Below are positions 33,662-43,247 of a stretch of 64,000 nt of DNA, one piece after another. Position 1 is the stretch's first letter. Each line of letters starts with the position of its first letter. Below the pieces are notes generated by a model. The model was not told the DNA's origin, ran no database searches, and worked only from the letters and a program-made list of their open reading frames with translations. Position numbers and translations under genes: made by a program. Origin of the DNA: Anoxybacillus mongoliensis (GTDB lineage: Bacteria > Bacillota > Bacilli > Bacillales > Anoxybacillaceae); NCBI RefSeq assembly GCF_014201515.1, contig NZ_JACHEQ010000002.1, forward strand, positions 236,764 to 300,763, read 5' to 3'.

Positions 33662-34423
33662 TTACACTTCATCGCTACCGAAGAAATTGCGAAACATTTG
33701 AATAGTTGCTGCACGGTTCAATGCCGCAATCGATGTTGTAAGCGGAATGCCTTTCGGACAAGATTGCACACAGTTTTGTGAATTTCCGCAGTTCGCTAGT
33801 CCACCATCACCCATAATCGCTTCAAGGCGCTCCGCTTTATGCATCGCTCCTGTTGGATGCGCGTTAAATAAACGTACTTGCGAAAGCGGTGCTGGACCGA
33901 TGAAGTTTGACTTACTATTGACGTTTGGACAAGCTTCTAGACATACACCGCACGTCATACATTTTGATAACTCATATGCCCATTGCCGTTTGCGCTCTGG
34001 CATACGCGGTCCCGGACCTAAATCATACGTTCCATCGATTGGAATCCACGCTTTTACTTTTTTCAACGAGTCAAACATGCGACTACGATCCACTTGCAAG
34101 TCGCGAATAACAGGGAATGTGCGCATCGGTTCTAAACGAATCGGTTGCTCGAGCTGATCAACTAGTGCGGTACACGATTGGCGTGGTTTTCCGTTAATCA
34201 CCATTGAACAAGCACCACACACTTCTTCTAAACAGTTCATTTCCCAAGCAACAGGCGTCGTTTTTTCCCCTTTTGCATTGACCGGATTGCGCCGAATTTC
34301 CATGAGCGCCGAAATAATGTTCATGTTCGGACGATACGGGATGACAAACTCTTCTTCATAAGGGGCTGTATCCGGACGGTCTTGTCTTGTGACGATAATC
34401 CGAATCGTTTTATTTTCGCTCAT
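33662..34423 (-). CDS. sdhB: Succinate dehydrogenase iron-sulfur subunit
   Basis: Electron-transfer subunit of complex II, carrying a [2Fe-2S] cluster in its N-terminal ferredoxin domain (NCLEEVCGACSMVING) and [4Fe-4S]/[3Fe-4S] clusters in the C-terminal half (CMTCGVCLEACP and CVQSCPKGIP). 253 residues. The ATG overlaps the sdhA stop by four bases (ATGA). Confidence 0.97.
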   Translation of the reverse strand: MSENKTIRIIVTRQDRPDTAPYEEEFVIPYRPNMNIISALMEIRRNPVNAKGEKTTPVAWEMNCLEEVCGACSMVINGKPRQSCTALVDQLEQPIRLEPMRTFPVIRDLQVDRSRMFDSLKKVKAWIPIDGTYDLGPGPRMPERKRQWAYELSKCMTCGVCLEACPNVNSKSNFIGPAPLSQVRLFNAHPTGAMHKAERLEAIMGDGGLANCGNSQNCVQSCPKGIPLTTSIAALNRAATIQMFRNFFGSDEV

Positions 34424-36180
34424 GATTTCACTTCCCCTTTCTTTTTCGTGTAGTCACGTTTGCGCGGCTTAATAAGTGATGTATCTACTTCGCGATAATG
34501 GAACGATGGACCATCCGGTGTAAAGCTTGCCATCGTTGTTTTTAACCATTCTTCATCATTTCGCTCAGGAAACTCTGGTTTATAATGCGCTCCACGGCTT
34601 TCGTTACGGTTGTAAGCACCAAGCGTAATGACGCGAGCAAGTTGCAACATGTTATAAAGTTGGCGTGTAAACGATGCTCCTTGGTTGCTCCATTTCGCTG
34701 TGTCGTTAATGTTAATATTTTTATACCGTTCAAGTAATTCTTGAATTTTCTCATCTGTTTTCAATAGTTTATCGTTATAGCGAACGACTGTGACGTTATC
34801 AGTCATCCATTCACCAAGCTCTTTATGCAAGACGTATGCGTTTTCTGTACCATCCATCGCCATAATTTGCGCCCATTTCTCTTCTTCTTGTTTTAAATAG
34901 CGATCGTATAAGGAAGAAGGCATCGCATCGGCTGATTTTTCAAGCCCTTTCATATACTCAACTGCTTTTGGACCTGCTACCATTCCACCATAAATGGCGG
35001 ATAATAACGAGTTTGCACCGAGACGGTTGGCACCGTGCATTGAGAAGTCACACTCACCCGCCGCAAACAATCCTTTAATATTTGTCATTTGATCGTAGTC
35101 CACCCATAATCCACCCATCGAGTAGTGAACTGCTGGGAAGATCTTCATCGGCACTTTTCTTGGGTCTTCACCCATGAATTTCTCATAAATTTCAATAATA
35201 CCGCCTAACTTAATATCCAGCTCTTTCGGATCTTTATGTGACAAGTCTAAATAAACCATGTTTTCGCCGTTAATGCCGAGTTTTAAGTCTACGCAAACAT
35301 GGAAAATTTCACGCGTTGCAATGTCGCGTGGAACGAGATTTCCGTAAGCTGGATATTTTTCTTCTAAGAAATACCAAGGTTTCCCATCTTTATACGTCCA
35401 AACTCGTCCACCTTCTCCACGAGCTGATTCACTCATTAAGCGAAGCTTATCGTCACCCGGGATGGCTGTCGGGTGAATTTGAATAAATTCCCCATTTGCA
35501 TAATATGCCCCTTGTTGATAAACGATCGACGCTGCCGAACCTGTGTTAATGATGGAGTTTGTTGACTTACCAAAAATGATTCCTGGACCACCTGTTGCCA
35601 TGATGACTGCATCAGAAGGGAATGCTTTAATTTCCATTGTTGTCAAGTTTTGTGCGACAATACCGCGACATACTTGCTCATCGTCTAAAACAGCACCTAA
35701 AAACTCCCAACCCTCATATTTTGTTACAAGACCTGCCACTTCATGACGGCGCACTTGTTCATCAAGCGCATAAAGAAGCTGTTGTCCTGTTGTTGCTCCT
35801 GCATATGCTGTACGGTGATGTTGTGTGCCTCCAAAACGACGGAAGTCAAGCAAGCCCTCGGGCGTACGGTTGAACATGACGCCCATGCGATCAAGCAAAT
35901 GAATAATGCCAGGGGCAGCTTCACACATTGCTTTTACCGGAGGTTGGTCAGCTAAAAAGTCCCCACCATATACTGTATCATCGAAATGCTCCCACGGAGA
36001 GTCTCCCTCCCCTTTTGTGTTGACCGCACCGTTAATGCCACCTTGTGCACAAACAGAGTGAGACCGTTTCACGGGAACTAATGAAAATAAATCTACTTTT
36101 ACACCTGCTTCGGCGATTTTAATGGTTGCCATTAAACCGGCAAGACCTCCACCAACGACAATAATTTTTCCTTTACTCAT
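34420..36180 (-). CDS. sdhA: Succinate dehydrogenase flavoprotein subunit
   Basis: A 586-residue FAD subunit that oxidises succinate in the TCA cycle. It has the Rossmann motif VVGGGLAGLMATIKIAEAG, the covalent-FAD region HSVCAQGGINGA, and active-site ESARGEGGRVW and MHGANRLGANSLL. ATG at 36180 follows AAGGAGTGAGGAG. The length and features match the menaquinone-reducing Bacillus enzyme. Confidence 0.97.
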   Translation of the reverse strand: MSKGKIIVVGGGLAGLMATIKIAEAGVKVDLFSLVPVKRSHSVCAQGGINGAVNTKGEGDSPWEHFDDTVYGGDFLADQPPVKAMCEAAPGIIHLLDRMGVMFNRTPEGLLDFRRFGGTQHHRTAYAGATTGQQLLYALDEQVRRHEVAGLVTKYEGWEFLGAVLDDEQVCRGIVAQNLTTMEIKAFPSDAVIMATGGPGIIFGKSTNSIINTGSAASIVYQQGAYYANGEFIQIHPTAIPGDDKLRLMSESARGEGGRVWTYKDGKPWYFLEEKYPAYGNLVPRDIATREIFHVCVDLKLGINGENMVYLDLSHKDPKELDIKLGGIIEIYEKFMGEDPRKVPMKIFPAVHYSMGGLWVDYDQMTNIKGLFAAGECDFSMHGANRLGANSLLSAIYGGMVAGPKAVEYMKGLEKSADAMPSSLYDRYLKQEEEKWAQIMAMDGTENAYVLHKELGEWMTDNVTVVRYNDKLLKTDEKIQELLERYKNININDTAKWSNQGASFTRQLYNMLQLARVITLGAYNRNESRGAHYKPEFPERNDEEWLKTTMASFTPDGPSFHYREVDTSLIKPRKRDYTKKKGEVKS

Positions 36181-36203
36181 GTCTCCTCACTCCTTCTTGT
36201 GGA

Positions 36204-36812
36204 TTAAACGAATGCTAAAATCGCGCGTATACCAACGATCGAAAGCGCGACAAAAATCCCCATTGTCACGTATGTAGAAATTTGTTGTGAACGAGGAGTC
36301 ACTGTAATACCCCAGCTAACGAAAAACGACCATAACCCGTTCGCAAAATGAAATACTGCAGAAACGATTCCGACAATATAAAATGCAAGCATAAACGGGT
36401 TCGCAACGATGTTCGCCATCATGTCATAGTTTACTTCTGCACCAAACGCAGCCTGAACGCGCGTTTCCCATACGTGCCAGACGACGAAAATGAGCGTAAT
36501 AATCCCGGTTAAGCGTTGCAACATAAACATCCAGTTACGGAAATATCCGTAGCGACTTACATTGTTTTGTGCTGTAAATGCAATGTACAGTCCGTAGATG
36601 GCATGGAACAATAGCGGAAGAAAAATAACGAAAATTTCTAAAAAGTACCGAAACGGTAGTTGCTCCATGAACTCTGCCGCTCTGTTGAACGATTCTGCTC
36701 CTCTTGTTGCAAAATGGTTAACTACTAAATGCTGTGTTAAGAACAGCCCGACTGGAATGACTCCGAGCAATGAGTGGAGTCGACGATAAAAAAACTCGCG
36801 ATTTTGTGCCAT
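36204..36812 (-). CDS. sdhC: Succinate dehydrogenase cytochrome b558 subunit
   Basis: A 202-residue membrane anchor with five hydrophobic helices and several conserved histidines (FLTQHLVVNHF, FHAIYGLY, VVWHVWETR, FHFANGLW) able to ligate two hemes b. This is the single-subunit diheme anchor of Bacillus type. First gene of sdhCAB, with a strong promoter upstream. Confidence 0.95.
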   Translation of the reverse strand: MAQNREFFYRRLHSLLGVIPVGLFLTQHLVVNHFATRGAESFNRAAEFMEQLPFRYFLEIFVIFLPLLFHAIYGLYIAFTAQNNVSRYGYFRNWMFMLQRLTGIITLIFVVWHVWETRVQAAFGAEVNYDMMANIVANPFMLAFYIVGIVSAVFHFANGLWSFFVSWGITVTPRSQQISTYVTMGIFVALSIVGIRAILAFV

Positions 36813-36928
36813 ACATAACCCCCCTTAAATTTTTCATCTTCCTTTTCTATGCGCTCCCATCCACATCTACTAGACTATGATCAACAGAGGTGTAAACACT
36901 TCCATTTCCATTGATCATTGTCACATTC

Positions 36929-36957
36929 ATTGTACTCCCAGAATGTAGGAGCGTCAA
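36929..36957 (-). promoter_or_regulatory. Sigma-A-type promoter of sdhCAB
   Basis: Minus strand TTGACG (36957-36952), 17 bases, TACAAT (36934-36929). A leader of roughly 105 bases separates it from the sdhC start; I saw no clear operator in it. Confidence 0.7.
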
Positions 36958-37097
36958 GAAAAGGTGTTCACGAAATGTTCAATCATTTCAAATTTTAAAA
37001 TAACTACACTTCTAGTGAAGTCCGAAATAAGAGAAAAGTCAATACTGTTTTTCACGTTGTTGATCGCTATAATGAAAAATAGAGAGGGGAATTGATC

Positions 37098-37529
37098 GTG
37101 AGCGGATACGAACAATGGAAACAAACGAATATTTCTGCTTTTAGCGACTTTTTGTTTCGGCAAGAACTACTACCAAATTTATTTGGAAAAGAAACTCCAT
37201 TTATTTTATATTGGGCAGGAAAAGAGTTAGCGAGAAAGTACCCGCTAGCTACAATCGATGATGTCATTACTTTTTTCGAACAAGCTGGTTGGGGGAATTT
37301 ATCACTACTTGAGGAGAAAAAAGATCAATGCGAGCTCCAACTCGATGGTCCGCTCGTTGCCATGCGGTTCGATTATGGTGGAGAGTGCACGTTTCAACTT
37401 GAAGCGGGTTTTCTTGCTCAACAGTTCGAACAGCAAAAAGGATATGTAACGGAAGCGTTTGAACAGCAAAAGCGACGCGTCAAAACCGTTTTATTCACTG
37501 TCAAATGGGATCGTAAAGATGAAAGCTGA
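37098..37529 (+). CDS. yslB: YslB family protein (DUF2507)
   Basis: A 143-residue cytoplasmic protein of the DUF2507/YslB family, related to the V4R/XylR-N-like sensor folds, with FLFRQELLPNLFGKE and FILYWAGKELARKYP near the N-terminus. Function is unknown. It is one of three plus-strand genes; it is divergent from sdhC and convergent with uvrC. GTG at 37098 has GAGGGGA eight bases upstream; a TTG two codons earlier is too close to the ribosome site. Confidence 0.85.
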   Translation: MSGYEQWKQTNISAFSDFLFRQELLPNLFGKETPFILYWAGKELARKYPLATIDDVITFFEQAGWGNLSLLEEKKDQCELQLDGPLVAMRFDYGGECTFQLEAGFLAQQFEQQKGYVTEAFEQQKRRVKTVLFTVKWDRKDES

Positions 37530-37549
37530 CCGACGATGGTCAGCTTTCA
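37518..37549. terminator. Shared hairpin between yslB and uvrC
   Basis: ATGAAAGCTGACC and GGTCAGCTTTCAT form a 13-base-pair stem with a six-base loop that spans both stop codons of the convergent genes. T-tracts are weak on both sides, so it may act mainly as a roadblock or RNA end. Confidence 0.6.
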
Positions 37550-39321
37550 TACGTTCGGAGCGCTTCGTAAATTTTTTGCGCGACATGTTTTGGGATGTTT
37601 GCTTCTTGTAGCTGTTCAACCGTTGCTTCTCTCATTTTTTTTATCGATCCGAAATGTTGGAATAACGCTTGTTTTCTTTTTGTACCAACCCCTGGAATTT
37701 GATCAAGAATGGAGTGAAATGTAGATTTGGAACGAACTTGTCGATGGAATGTAATCGCAAAACGATGCACTTCTTCTTGAATGCGCTGCAACAAATAAAA
37801 TTCTTGACTGTTTTTTTCTAACGGAATGACGTTCGGTGGATCACCAAACAATAAATGTGATGTGCGATGCTTATCATCCTTCACTAAACCTGCAACAGGA
37901 ATCGACAACCCTAGTTCGCATTCCAACACTTCTTTTGCGGCTTGCATTTGTCCTTTCCCACCATCGACAATGATTAATTGAGGAAGCGGTAGACGTTCGC
38001 GCAACACGCGCGTATATCGTCGGCGAATCACTTCCCGCATCGACTCATAGTCGTCTGCTCCTTGCACCGTTTTTATTTTATATTTACGATATTCTTTTTT
38101 TTCTGGTCTTCCGTCAATAAATACGACCATTGCTGCAACAGCGTCTGCCCCTTGAATATTTGAATTGTCAAACGCCTCAATACGATGGGGAGCTTGAATC
38201 CCCATCGCTTCACCTAATCGTTCAACTGCACGAATCGTCCGTTCTTCATCACGTTCAATTAAAAAGAACTTTTCTTGCAAAGCAATTTGTGCGTTTTTGC
38301 AAGCTAAATCAACGAGCTCTTTCTTTTTGCCACTTTTCGGCTGTGTGACGTTCACCTGAAGCAAATTTGTCGCCATTTCGCCATCGATGTCGCGTGGCAA
38401 TACAACTTCGCGCGGCTTTAAATGATACTCTTTGCTGTAAAACTGACCTAAAAACGTTAAAAACTCTTCCTCTGGTTCTTGATACAAAGGAAACATCGAC
38501 ACGTTTCGTTCGATGAGCTTTCCTTGGCGAATAAAAAATACTTGTACGCACATCCATCCTTTATCATATGCATATCCAAAAATGTCGCGATCCACGAAAT
38601 CGTGCAAAATCATTTTTTGTTTTTCCATTAATGTTTCAATATACGCAATTTGATCCCGATATTCTTTCGCCCTCTCAAACTGTAACTGTTCGGCCGCTTC
38701 CATCATTTTTTCTGTCAATGCCTCTTTTACTTCTTTATACCCACCGTTTAAAAAACGAGTAATTTGTTCAACAATTTGTTTATTTTCTTCCTCTGACACT
38801 TTATATTCGCACGGTCCTAAACATTGCCCCATATGATAATATAAACAAACTTTTTTCGGCATCTTCTCACATTTTCTTAATGGGTATAGACGATCGAGCA
38901 GTTTTTTCGTTTCGTGCGCGGCTTGAGCGTTCGGATACGGCCCAAAATATTTCCCTTTATCTTTTTTCACCGTTCGGGTGATGATAAGACGCGGATGCGT
39001 TTCTCCAGTAATTTTAATAAACGGATAGCTTTTATCATCTTTTAACATGACGTTATATTTCGGATCGTATTTTTTTATTAAATTCATTTCTAAAATAAGC
39101 GCTTCTAAATCGGAAGACGTCACAATATATTCAAAATCAGCAATTTCATTGACTAACCGAAGCGTTTTTCCGTCATGTGTACCCGTAAAATAAGAACGGA
39201 CACGATTTTTCAACACTTTCGCTTTTCCGACGTAAATGACCGTTCCATTGGCATCTTTCATTAAATAACATCCCGGTTGATCGGGCAAAATAGCTAACTT
39301 TTCTTTCAATCGCTCATTCAC
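37540..39321 (-). CDS. uvrC: Excinuclease ABC subunit C
   Basis: Dual-incision nuclease of nucleotide excision repair. The 593-residue protein has the GIY-YIG domain at the N-terminus ([19 protein letters not shown]), a UVR motif ([12 protein letters not shown]), the RNase H-like C-terminal nuclease ([14 protein letters not shown] and IIVDGGKGQ) and a final helix-hairpin-helix ([18 protein letters not shown]). The GTG at 39321 follows AGAGGGGGAAG and lies within the end of the upstream gene (eight-base overlap). Confidence 0.96.
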   Translation of the reverse strand: MNERLKEKLAILPDQPGCYLMKDANGTVIYVGKAKVLKNRVRSYFTGTHDGKTLRLVNEIADFEYIVTSSDLEALILEMNLIKKYDPKYNVMLKDDKSYPFIKITGETHPRLIITRTVKKDKGKYFGPYPNAQAAHETKKLLDRLYPLRKCEKMPKKVCLYYHMGQCLGPCEYKVSEEENKQIVEQITRFLNGGYKEVKEALTEKMMEAAEQLQFERAKEYRDQIAYIETLMEKQKMILHDFVDRDIFGYAYDKGWMCVQVFFIRQGKLIERNVSMFPLYQEPEEEFLTFLGQFYSKEYHLKPREVVLPRDIDGEMATNLLQVNVTQPKSGKKKELVDLACKNAQIALQEKFFLIERDEERTIRAVERLGEAMGIQAPHRIEAFDNSNIQGADAVAAMVVFIDGRPEKKEYRKYKIKTVQGADDYESMREVIRRRYTRVLRERLPLPQLIIVDGGKGQMQAAKEVLECELGLSIPVAGLVKDDKHRTSHLLFGDPPNVIPLEKNSQEFYLLQRIQEEVHRFAITFHRQVRSKSTFHSILDQIPGVGTKRKQALFQHFGSIKKMREATVEQLQEANIPKHVAQKIYEALRTYES

Positions 39322-40714
39322 GTTCTTCCCCCTCTCGCCATTCATATACGGTGATGTGCCCATACACAGGATCAGATAATAAGCTCGATTCATACGTTCG
39401 AACTGGGTGAATATATGGTCGAACGTCTATTCCTTGCGCTTGAAACCCTTTAATGACATGATCGGTGACATACACTTTCGCATGTGGGAATGCCGCTTTT
39501 TCTCGCTGGAAAACGTCAAATGAAAATACGCGTTCATGTGGAAAAGAAACGCTTAAATATTCAAAAACACGCGTCTCTTCCCATGTGAATATAATAAAAG
39601 GCTTTTCTTTCTGTTCAAAATCATACGCCAACTGATACGTCGCTGGCAACTGTGTCGCTTGATGCTTGACCGCTTGCATGCCGAGCATCGTTTGTGAGAG
39701 GAGCAAAACAAACACCACGGTAAGCCGTAGACGTGATGGCGATTGAAGGGCACTAACGAACAAAAAGAATGAAACAATAACGATAATCGGCAATATATGT
39801 CTTGGTTTTTCAATGTTTTGTGCAAACAACGCCCATAAAAAATACGTCAGTAAAAGTAGACGATATAAAGGTGGAATCGCTATTTGTTTCCACATCATAG
39901 CTAACAAAATAACAAAACAACTTAGTAGCCATATCGACTGTTTCGCCATGCCTGTCCAAATGATATTATAAAAGATAAGCACAACAGCTCGTTGCCAAAA
40001 CGGCGCTTCATCTGTCGACACCGTTCCCCCCCATTGCGTAAAATGACCTGTTGTGAATGAAAGAGCCAACTGCCAAAACCCTGTACCTTCTGTTGCAGCG
40101 ACTGCACTAATCCAAATGAATTGAAAAGCAATCGCTACCAAACTGTATAGCAAAAGCTGTTTTACACGATACTTCCGCTTCCACCAAACATATAAAATAC
40201 CGATGCCAAAAGGAACGTAAGATAAACGAATGCCGAGCATAACGCTAAATAGCCATAGCGGTAGCAACTGCGCATAAAGCCGATCCGAGTGAATCGCACG
40301 TTGTAAACTCCATACATACCACCATAAAACAGCGAGTGCGCTTCCTTCCGACATCGGTTGTGAAACGATAAGCGTGACATAACTAAGCGATTGAACAAGT
40401 GCAGTAACAACCCACGTGTATTTTTTTTTCACAAATGTTTTTGCAAGCAAATATATTGGAATTGTGGCACTTATCATAAGCAAACCGTTCCAAATCGCCA
40501 GTGCCTTGGCAGGATTGTCGACAAGTGAATGAACGAGCATCCCTCCAAAAATAAAATACGGATATCCCGGAAAATGCGGTTGCATCGCAAGCAAATCATA
40601 CCGATCAAGCGCTAAAGCAAAATCTACTTCGTCCCATGTTGCAGCGAATGGACTAGCATATACGATGTATGATATATAGACAATAAGCAACAAAACAATG
40701 GAAACCATTCTCAC
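39314..40714 (-). CDS. GT-C-like multi-pass membrane glycosyltransferase
   Basis: A roughly 466-residue protein with about ten membrane segments and a C-terminal soluble tail. After the first helix comes an acidic loop ([18 protein letters not shown]), the position and character of the catalytic Asp loop in GT-C enzymes that use lipid-phosphate sugars, followed by HFPGYPYF. I recognise the architecture, not the exact family or acceptor. GTG at 40714 has GGAGGG eight bases upstream. It is translationally coupled to uvrC. A GT2 gene that could make its lipid-linked donor lies at 42525. Confidence 0.65.
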   Translation of the reverse strand: MRMVSIVLLLIVYISYIVYASPFAATWDEVDFALALDRYDLLAMQPHFPGYPYFIFGGMLVHSLVDNPAKALAIWNGLLMISATIPIYLLAKTFVKKKYTWVVTALVQSLSYVTLIVSQPMSEGSALAVLWWYVWSLQRAIHSDRLYAQLLPLWLFSVMLGIRLSYVPFGIGILYVWWKRKYRVKQLLLYSLVAIAFQFIWISAVAATEGTGFWQLALSFTTGHFTQWGGTVSTDEAPFWQRAVVLIFYNIIWTGMAKQSIWLLSCFVILLAMMWKQIAIPPLYRLLLLTYFLWALFAQNIEKPRHILPIIVIVSFFLFVSALQSPSRLRLTVVFVLLLSQTMLGMQAVKHQATQLPATYQLAYDFEQKEKPFIIFTWEETRVFEYLSVSFPHERVFSFDVFQREKAAFPHAKVYVTDHVIKGFQAQGIDVRPYIHPVRTYESSLLSDPVYGHITVYEWREGEERE

Positions 40715-40732
40715 AATCAAAACCCTCCTAAG

Positions 40733-40763
40733 CAAAAAAGTACAAGGCTTCCCCTTGTACTTT
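40733..40763 (-). terminator. Terminator of the FTR1 iron operon
   Basis: AAAGTACAAGG GGAAG CCTTGTACTTT followed by TTTGC on the minus strand, a long perfect stem at the end of the FTR1 gene. Confidence 0.88.
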
Positions 40764-41685
40764 ACATCACTTGTTGTTCAAGCACCTGCTCATTTTTTTC
40801 GCTCTTTTCTTTTTTTCCTTCTTTTGCACCATAACGTGTTTTTACGAGTAAATAAATAACAACGAAATAACCAACGTATGCTAATACTTCTTCCAAGGAT
40901 GGCATCGACGAATAACCAAATAATGCTTTAAGAAAAATGCCTACGTCGCCAGAAATAATTGGTTCATGTCCTGTGTCGCGTACAAAATGCTCATGGTCAA
41001 TCGGATGTTCCGGCATAAACCACGTAATGTCGTATACATGCGGCATGACGCTACCAATGATTTTCAAATCTTGTAGCATCGAAACACCTTGCACAAGCAA
41101 GCCGGCCGCAATCAAAATAATAAACGCACCAGTCACTTTAAAAAACGTTTTTAACGGCACGCGCATCGTTCCTTTAAAGAACGTGTAGCTTACAATAGCT
41201 GCAATCGTTAACCCTGTGATTGCCCCCCATCCTTGTACTGCGGCTCCGATATTTCCCCCTGTAATCGCCGCAAAGAAAAAGACCGTTTCGACCCCTTCGC
41301 GCAAAACAACTAAAAATGAGTGCATCACCATGCCAAATACGTCCCCTTTGGATACGTATTTGCTCATTTTTCCTTCCATACTACTTTTTATGTCTTTACT
41401 ATGTTCCGCCATCCAAAAAACCATTTGTGTCAACAAGATGGAAGAAATGAAAATAATACTTACCTTTAAATACATTTCACTCGCCATCGTTGAAAAGCCG
41501 GTTAGCACAACTTGGAATAATAAAGCGACGATCGCGCTTGCAAACACAGCTAATCCTGCACCGAGCCAAACATATTTCACATAGCGTGATTGATCAATGC
41601 GTTTTAAGTACGATGTAATAATCCCTACGATTAATAGTGCTTCTAATGCTTCACGAAATGTAATGAGCAGTGCTTGAACTTCCAA
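40762..41685 (-). CDS. FTR1/EfeU-family iron permease
   Basis: A 307-residue membrane protein with seven or so helices and both iron-path REXXE motifs, REALE at 11-15 and REGVE at 129-133, which define the FTR1/EfeU family of high-affinity iron permeases. A His/Asp-rich loop (PEHPIDHEHFVRDTGHEP) near 225-245 may face outside and bind metal. The start is TTG at 41685 with AAAGGGG upstream. It is preceded by its probable extracytoplasmic partner and controlled by a Fur box. No EfeB-type peroxidase gene is in the window. Confidence 0.9.
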   Translation of the reverse strand: MEVQALLITFREALEALLIVGIITSYLKRIDQSRYVKYVWLGAGLAVFASAIVALLFQVVLTGFSTMASEMYLKVSIIFISSILLTQMVFWMAEHSKDIKSSMEGKMSKYVSKGDVFGMVMHSFLVVLREGVETVFFFAAITGGNIGAAVQGWGAITGLTIAAIVSYTFFKGTMRVPLKTFFKVTGAFIILIAAGLLVQGVSMLQDLKIIGSVMPHVYDITWFMPEHPIDHEHFVRDTGHEPIISGDVGIFLKALFGYSSMPSLEEVLAYVGYFVVIYLLVKTRYGAKEGKKEKSEKNEQVLEQQVM

Positions 41686-41703
41686 TCTACACGACCCCTT
41701 TCT

Positions 41704-42450
41704 TTACTTTCGTTTTCTTATCGCGTACACTACAACAGCAATAATAACTCCGATAATTACAATGATCGGTATCCAGTTTTTTAAATCAGACAAATCTGTC
41801 CATTCCTTCTTTTTCGCTGCAGCTAATCGGTCTAAATCCTCTTCTGTAAAATGACCTGTTTCAACATCCTCTAATTCAAATTGATCTTGTAACGCTTGTA
41901 AAATAGTTTTTTTACTTTCTTTGAATTGATCGATATTTGACTCTTTTTTCCCTACTCCAAACAATCCAGGATTTCCGAGCGATTGAAGGGCAACATCAAA
42001 CTGTTGTTTTAATTTTTTATCTAGCTCCGCATCTTTTTGTTGCACGATTGGGGAAAGGGCTTTATATGTAGCAAATGCTTTCGCTAATAATCGCTTGCTC
42101 GTATCGTAATGATCGAAATTTTTCTCTACATTTTCTAAACGGCGTGCTACATTGAGCACGAGCACTTTTTGCATCGCTGAAACAATTGTATCTGCATCTT
42201 TATTTTCAATCGCCTCTAAAATGATGGTGGACGGTTCAGGTCCCATATGCATATCGATTTCTTTTTGCACCGTTTCATAAATCACTTTCACTTCATCAAA
42301 TTTTTTCTCTTGCACTTTCGCGACCATTTCTTTATACGCTTCAGCAACTGCTTCTTCGTTCGGGTCGCCGTACGAATAAGCGAACGAAGACATAGGGGCC
42401 GAAGTGAAAATTAATATCAATGACAAACAAAAAAATAATATCGTTCTCAA
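41704..42450 (-). CDS. Secreted, membrane-anchored helical partner of the FTR1 permease
   Basis: A 248-residue protein with an N-terminal signal peptide (about 1-25), a helical extracytoplasmic region (about 30-220) and a C-terminal membrane helix (IPIIVIIGVIIAVVVYAI) ending RKRK. The outside portion resembles the extracytoplasmic helical domain fused to FTR1 in other bacteria (for example MHMGPEPSTIILEAI). A role in delivering iron to the permease is inferred from position and regulation. TTG at 42450 has GGAGGAGATCGGT before it. Confidence 0.7.
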   Translation of the reverse strand: MRTILFFCLSLILIFTSAPMSSFAYSYGDPNEEAVAEAYKEMVAKVQEKKFDEVKVIYETVQKEIDMHMGPEPSTIILEAIENKDADTIVSAMQKVLVLNVARRLENVEKNFDHYDTSKRLLAKAFATYKALSPIVQQKDAELDKKLKQQFDVALQSLGNPGLFGVGKKESNIDQFKESKKTILQALQDQFELEDVETGHFTEEDLDRLAAAKKKEWTDLSDLKNWIPIIVIIGVIIAVVVYAIRKRK

Positions 42451-42469
42451 ACCGATCTCCTCCTTCGAT

Positions 42470-42502
42470 GATAATGATAATAATTATCATAAATGTTGTC
42501 AA
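42470..42502 (-). promoter_or_regulatory. Promoter with Fur box of the FTR1 operon
   Basis: GATAATGATAATAATTATC (42470-42488) matches the 19-base Fur consensus GATAATGATAATCATTATC at almost every position. It covers the spacer and -10 of a minus-strand promoter TTGACA (42502-42497), 17 bases, TATCAT (42479-42474). Iron-dependent repression by Fur is strongly suggested. Confidence 0.88.
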
Positions 42503-42503
42503 G

Positions 42504-42532
42504 AAAAAATGCTAGAGAATCTCTCTAGCGTT
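42504..42532 (-). terminator. Terminator of the GT2 gene
   Basis: GCTAGAGAG ATT CTCTAGC followed by ATTTTTTC on the minus strand; it includes the GT2 stop codon and separates it from the Fur-controlled promoter. Confidence 0.85.
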
Positions 42533-43247
42533 GCTGAACAGAACGTATTTGTTTTCGTTTCACCGGGCGACACATTTCTTTCACGATCGCAGGAACGACA
42601 TGTTTGAGATAAGCTGTAAACTTAATAAACGATTGACCTGTCGTTCGCACTTGATATACAATCGGCACTTCTTTTAATCGAAATCCTTTGCGCACTAAAT
42701 TTAATGTCAATACTTGTGCATAGTTGTAATCATGAATAATTTCTGCTTCTTCCATCGCTTGACGCGAAAATGCTCGCATGCCCGATTGACCGTCGTAAAT
42801 CCACGTTTTTAATAACAACGATTGAAGGAACGTAAATATATAATTTCCGATGCGGCGATGCCATTTCATCCCATAAATCGTTCCTAAAAAACGGGACCCC
42901 ATCGTGTAATCCGCTTCGTCACGTAAAATAGGCATAATAAGGTCAGGAATTTGCTCTGGTGGATATTCGTTATCGGCATCAATCATTACACCAATGTCCG
43001 CACCGAGTTTAATGCATTGTTGTAAACCGGTACGCACAGCTGCACCTAGCCCTCGATTTTGTTCGTGTCGGTAAATAAAATCCGCTCCCGCTCGTTTCGC
43101 TACATCAACAGTACGATCCGTTGATCCATCGTCTACAACAAGAACTTGTACTTCTATATTCGGGTGAATATATCTTGGAATACGACGAATGACTTCCCCA
43201 ATTGCTTCCTCCTCATTGTGTGCAGGTAAAAATACAATTACTTTCAT
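42525..43247 (-). CDS. Family 2 glycosyltransferase, dolichyl/polyprenyl-phosphate-sugar synthase type
   Basis: A 240-residue GT2 enzyme with LPAHNEEEAIGEVI at the N-terminus, the nucleotide-sugar motif VDDGSTD, the metal-binding DADNEY (DXD equivalent), and no membrane helices. The pattern is that of DPM1-like synthases, which make polyprenyl-phosphate-hexose. The start overlaps the upstream gene's stop as ATGA. It probably supplies a lipid-linked sugar for the membrane enzymes of this cluster; the sugar is not predictable. Confidence 0.85.
   Translation of the reverse strand: MKVIVFLPAHNEEEAIGEVIRRIPRYIHPNIEVQVLVVDDGSTDRTVDVAKRAGADFIYRHEQNRGLGAAVRTGLQQCIKLGADIGVMIDADNEYPPEQIPDLIMPILRDEADYTMGSRFLGTIYGMKWHRRIGNYIFTFLQSLLLKTWIYDGQSGMRAFSRQAMEEAEIIHDYNYAQVLTLNLVRKGFRLKEVPIVYQVRTTGQSFIKFTAYLKHVVPAIVKEMCRPVKRKQIRSVQQR

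Noticed and set aside
39322..39393. Longer start for UvrC
   Set aside because: The extra 24 residues derive from the end of the upstream membrane protein gene. The GTG at 39321 has a good ribosome site and yields the conserved N-terminus.
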